From assembly GCF_008085905.1 (NCBI RefSeq), contig NZ_VSFF01000009.1:248001-312000 (forward strand): 64,000 bases of DNA, given 5' to 3'. Under the pieces are notes generated by a model that was not told where the DNA came from, ran no database searches, and saw only the letters and a list, made by a program, of their open reading frames with translations. This stretch comes from Actinomadura syzygii. Its GTDB lineage: Bacteria; Actinomycetota; Actinomycetes; Streptosporangiales; Streptosporangiaceae. Below, piece after piece: positions 61,955-64,000 of this stretch (the first letter of the stretch is position 1; each line of letters starts with the position of its first letter). The position numbers were made by a program, and so were the translations under genes.

Positions 61955-62665
61955 ATGCCCCTGTCCGGTACGAGCCTGTCCAGTACGAGCCTCTCCGAGT
62001 GGACGGACCCGGACGTCCTGCCCGCCGCCGAGGCCGCCGCGCTGCTCGCGGGCGCGCCCTGGACGCGGCTGGCGACGCTCGGGGACAGCGTCGCCGAAGG
62101 CGTCCGCGAACCCGTCCCCGGCTACCGCGACCTGTCGTGGGCCGACCGCGTCGAGGAGGCGCTGCGCGCCGTGACGCCGGGCCTCGCCGCGCTGAACCTC
62201 GGCCGCCGCGACCGCGTCGCCGCGCAGGTCGCGGCCGAGCAGCTCGGCCCCGCGCTCGATTTCGGGCCCGACCTCGCGATCGTCGCGGCGGGCGGGAACG
62301 ACATGCTCCGCCCGCACTTCAACGCGGACGAGGTGCGGCGCGAGCTGACCTCGATCGTGTCGGCGCTCCGCACCACCGGCGCCGACGTCGTCACGATCGG
62401 CCTGTTCGACCTCACCGCCGCCGGGCTCGGCCCCGTCCGCTACCGCGAGGTCATGTCGGCCCGGACACGCCAGCTGAACGACATCGCCGCCGAGGTCGCC
62501 GCCGCGCACGACGCCTGCCACGTCGCCACCCCGTACGACCACCCGACCGCCGCCGACCCCGGCATCTACAGCACCGACCGCCTGCACCTCAACGCCCGCG
62601 GCCACGCGTTCGCCGCCGCGAACACCGTCCGCGCCCTGGCCACCCGCTACTTGGCGTCGGAGTAG
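61955..62665 (+). CDS. SGNH/GDSL-family hydrolase, second copy
   Basis: Encodes 236 residues; AAGGAG lies six bases before the ATG. Block I is ATLGDSVAEG (Ser about residue 45), block III AAGGNDMLRP, and block V STDRLHLNARGHAFA with Asp and His. The N-terminal LSGTSLSSTSLSEW comes from a short 15-bp duplication. No signal peptide. It is co-transcribed with the exporter, so it may modify or detoxify the exporter cargo (inference). Related to the protein at 46737-47510. Confidence 0.92.
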   Translation: MPLSGTSLSSTSLSEWTDPDVLPAAEAAALLAGAPWTRLATLGDSVAEGVREPVPGYRDLSWADRVEEALRAVTPGLAALNLGRRDRVAAQVAAEQLGPALDFGPDLAIVAAGGNDMLRPHFNADEVRRELTSIVSALRTTGADVVTIGLFDLTAAGLGPVRYREVMSARTRQLNDIAAEVAAAHDACHVATPYDHPTAADPGIYSTDRLHLNARGHAFAAANTVRALATRYLASE

Positions 62666-62747
62666 AAACTCAACGGCTGGAGGAGTCCGGGTGGCGCCAT
62701 GCGCGTAGGTGCCCGCACCCGGCAGCGGGTAGAGGGTCTGCGCCGAA

Positions 62748-62778
62748 GCCCCCTGACCCGAGCGCCGGGGCAGGGGGC
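62748..62778. terminator. Hairpin between convergent genes
   Basis: GCCCCCTG (62748-62755) and CAGGGGGC (62771-62778) pair perfectly over 8 bp with a 15-base loop, between the convergent stops at 62665 and 62799. Confidence 0.55.
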
Positions 62779-62798
62779 ATCACGCCGCGCGCCCGCGC

Positions 62799-63257
62799 TC
62801 AGACCGCGCTGACCCAGTGCGCCGCGATAGCGGTGCGCCCGTCGGCGTTGCTGAGGATGGAGGCGTTGTTGCCCTGCGAGCCGATGCCCTTGGCATAAAG
62901 GCTCACGACGTCGTTGACATCAAAGGCCACCAGGACGGTCTGCCCGGCGGTGGCCTGAAGGATCAGGTTCGCGGGGCCGCCGCCCCCGGCGAGGGCCTGA
63001 CTGCCGTCGATGGGGCTCTGCCCCTTGTACAGGACGGTGCTCGCCCAGTAGTTGGTGTTCGCGGCGCCCGAATTGATCACAGAACGGGCCTGGTAGGCGA
63101 CCTCCCACACCCCGGGGAAGGGAATCGTGATCGTCAGACCCGACGGGTAGACCTGCGCGTAAGAGGTCGTGAGGGCCTGGTTGATGTCGAGCGGACCGGT
63201 CTGAACCCACATCTTGGAGGGACCCTGTAGGGAAAGCGCCCTGGCCGGTGTCGTCAT
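62799..63257 (-). CDS. Beta-rich protein of unknown function
   Basis: Encodes 152 residues, rich in Ser, Thr, Asn, Gly and Ala, with alternating strands such as LTITIPFPGVWEVAYQARS, NYWASTVLYK and LILQATAGQTVLVAFDV, ending in AIAAHWVSAV. The pattern suggests a jelly-roll (C1q/TNF-like or phage-fibre-like) fold, but there is no firm motif. No signal peptide or membrane segment. Transcribed alone. Confidence 0.72.
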   Translation of the reverse strand: MTTPARALSLQGPSKMWVQTGPLDINQALTTSYAQVYPSGLTITIPFPGVWEVAYQARSVINSGAANTNYWASTVLYKGQSPIDGSQALAGGGGPANLILQATAGQTVLVAFDVNDVVSLYAKGIGSQGNNASILSNADGRTAIAAHWVSAV

Positions 63258-63383
63258 GCCACAACGCTAACCAGACATCACTGAGCGTGACAGAAACTCG
63301 GCCGCCCTACTCCTATCGCCGTTCCGGCAATTGACACACCACCGGCGTGGTCGACCGCCCCTTTCACCCACCCGACCCGCACG

Positions 63384-63497
63384 TCAGCGCGCCTCCTTTC
63401 TCAACTCCGCCTCGCCCTCCATCTCCGGCCGCTTCTCCGGGGTGCTGTAAACGCGGGCGTCGTACAACAAGTCCAACCGCCCGTAGGGCCGGGTCAT
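63384..63497 (-). CDS. 37-residue peptide of unknown function
   Basis: Begins MTRPYGRLDLLYDARVYST and ends in a charged Glu/Lys/Arg tail. GAAGGA lies about eight bases before the ATG, and it follows the gene at 63588 on the same strand after 90 bp. Soluble, highly charged. Too short for a family assignment; could be chance. Confidence 0.45.
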   Translation of the reverse strand: MTRPYGRLDLLYDARVYSTPEKRPEMEGEAELRKEAR

Positions 63498-63587
63498 CGA
63501 TCTTCCTTCTCTCGTTCGTCGTCGGAAGGGCTGAAGGGGCGGCGCGGCCGGGACCGGGGGCGGGTCCCCCGGCGGCGCCGCCCTGGC

Positions 63588-63887
63588 TCAGCGGCGCGGT
63601 TCCCGCGCGACGTCGGGCGGCTGGGCATCGATCTTCTCGTCGGGCTCGGTGCGCCAGGCGCGTCCGGGCTCGGCCATCCGCGCGGCCAGTTCCTCGCCCG
63701 CGACGCGCAGGTCCTCGGCGATCCGGGACGAGACGCACGCCCAGGCCAACTCGCACCATCGCTCGTGCTCCACCACCCGCACGCCGTCCTGCTCGGAGAC
63801 CGCGCGCCACGACCCGTCCGGCAGTTCGTACACCGCGAACCCGGGGATCTGCCGCTCAGCCTCACGCGCGTAGCGCGGGCCCCTCAC
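63588..63887 (-). CDS. Small conserved-looking protein of unknown function
   Basis: Encodes 99 residues from a GTG that overlaps the upstream stop (GTGA), which supports coupling. The core IPGFAVYELPDGSWRAVSEQ looks like two beta strands, followed by a helix (RWCELAWACVSSRIAEDLR) and another (AGEELAARMA), then a disordered Pro/Glu tail. No family recognised. Confidence 0.62.
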   Translation of the reverse strand: MRGPRYAREAERQIPGFAVYELPDGSWRAVSEQDGVRVVEHERWCELAWACVSSRIAEDLRVAGEELAARMAEPGRAWRTEPDEKIDAQPPDVAREPRR

Positions 63888-64000
63888 CGCGCGTCCTCCT
63901 CGTCCTCCCCGACCCCGGCCTCGGCGCGCGGGAGCCGCAACAGCAGCAACGCCAACTCCCTCGGGTCGCTGCCGCGTACCTCGGTGAACGCGGCGGCGCG
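63884..64000 (-). CDS. 3' end of a coding sequence running out of the window
   Basis: The last 38 codons of a gene whose start lies beyond base 64000. The visible part reads AFTEVRGSDPRELALLLLRL, then an acidic tail ending DEEDAR and a stop overlapping the next start. Too little to identify. Confidence 0.5.
   Translation of the reverse strand, partial: RAAAFTEVRGSDPRELALLLLRLPRAEAGVGEDEEDAR

Overview
The window is very GC-rich, with GTG starts, ATGA/GTGA gene overlaps, a complete conservon, an LCP cell-wall protein, a Ddn-type nitroreductase domain and an HspR/HAIR heat-shock operator. This points to a chromosomal segment of a filamentous actinomycete. A Streptosporangiales/Thermomonosporaceae-like (Actinomadura-like) host is my inference from gene content; no marker gene proves it. 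No rRNA, tRNA, CRISPR, transposase or integrase was seen.

Left part (1-15.1 kb): the 3' part of an aldehyde dehydrogenase faces two adjacent genes of the ANL (acyl-CoA synthetase) fold that have both lost catalytic motifs, one of them carrying a long low-complexity insert with 18-residue repeats. A large NB-ARC/TPR/LuxR regulator is divergent from a tightly overlapping four-gene operon (7343-13353). That operon encodes three small, probably winged-helix proteins and a 1094-residue SMC/MukB-like ATPase. The layout resembles MksBEF/Wadjet condensins, but there is no JetD/MksG-like nuclease and there is one extra small subunit. A membrane Ser/Thr kinase follows. This operon is the best candidate for an undescribed system.

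15-31 kb: a sugar ABC importer (ATPase, permease, lipoprotein) with a Gfo/Idh/MocA dehydrogenase; an SDR fused to a Ddn-like domain; a VanZ-like protein; Lon protease with a HAIR box; a SnoaL-like protein; an alpha/beta hydrolase; a roughly 1 kb gene-poor stretch ending in a 15-bp repeat array; a MarR-GNAT fusion with a near-ideal operator; two small membrane proteins; and a divergent pair made of a citrate synthase with an N-terminal DNA-binding domain and a homocitrate/isopropylmalate synthase-like enzyme.

31-47 kb: a SWIM zinc-finger protein overlapping a large DUF6493-like protein; an alkyltransferase; a TetR regulator; an SDR; a glutathione peroxidase; two tiny paralogous membrane peptides, one of them below usual ORF size; an LCP protein; a one-piece ABC exporter; and a three-module AAA+ protein of the CbbX/EccA type in which no module keeps both canonical Walker motifs.

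47-64 kb: an SGNH hydrolase; a conservon (cvnA-B-C-D order); a NitT/TauT-type importer (lipoprotein and two permeases) in line with a benzoylformate decarboxylase-like ThDP enzyme, the transporter ATPase and an FAD monooxygenase, suggesting uptake and breakdown of an aromatic acid; a TetR regulator divergent from a DHA2-type MFS exporter and a second SGNH hydrolase; and a group of small genes of unknown function at the right edge.
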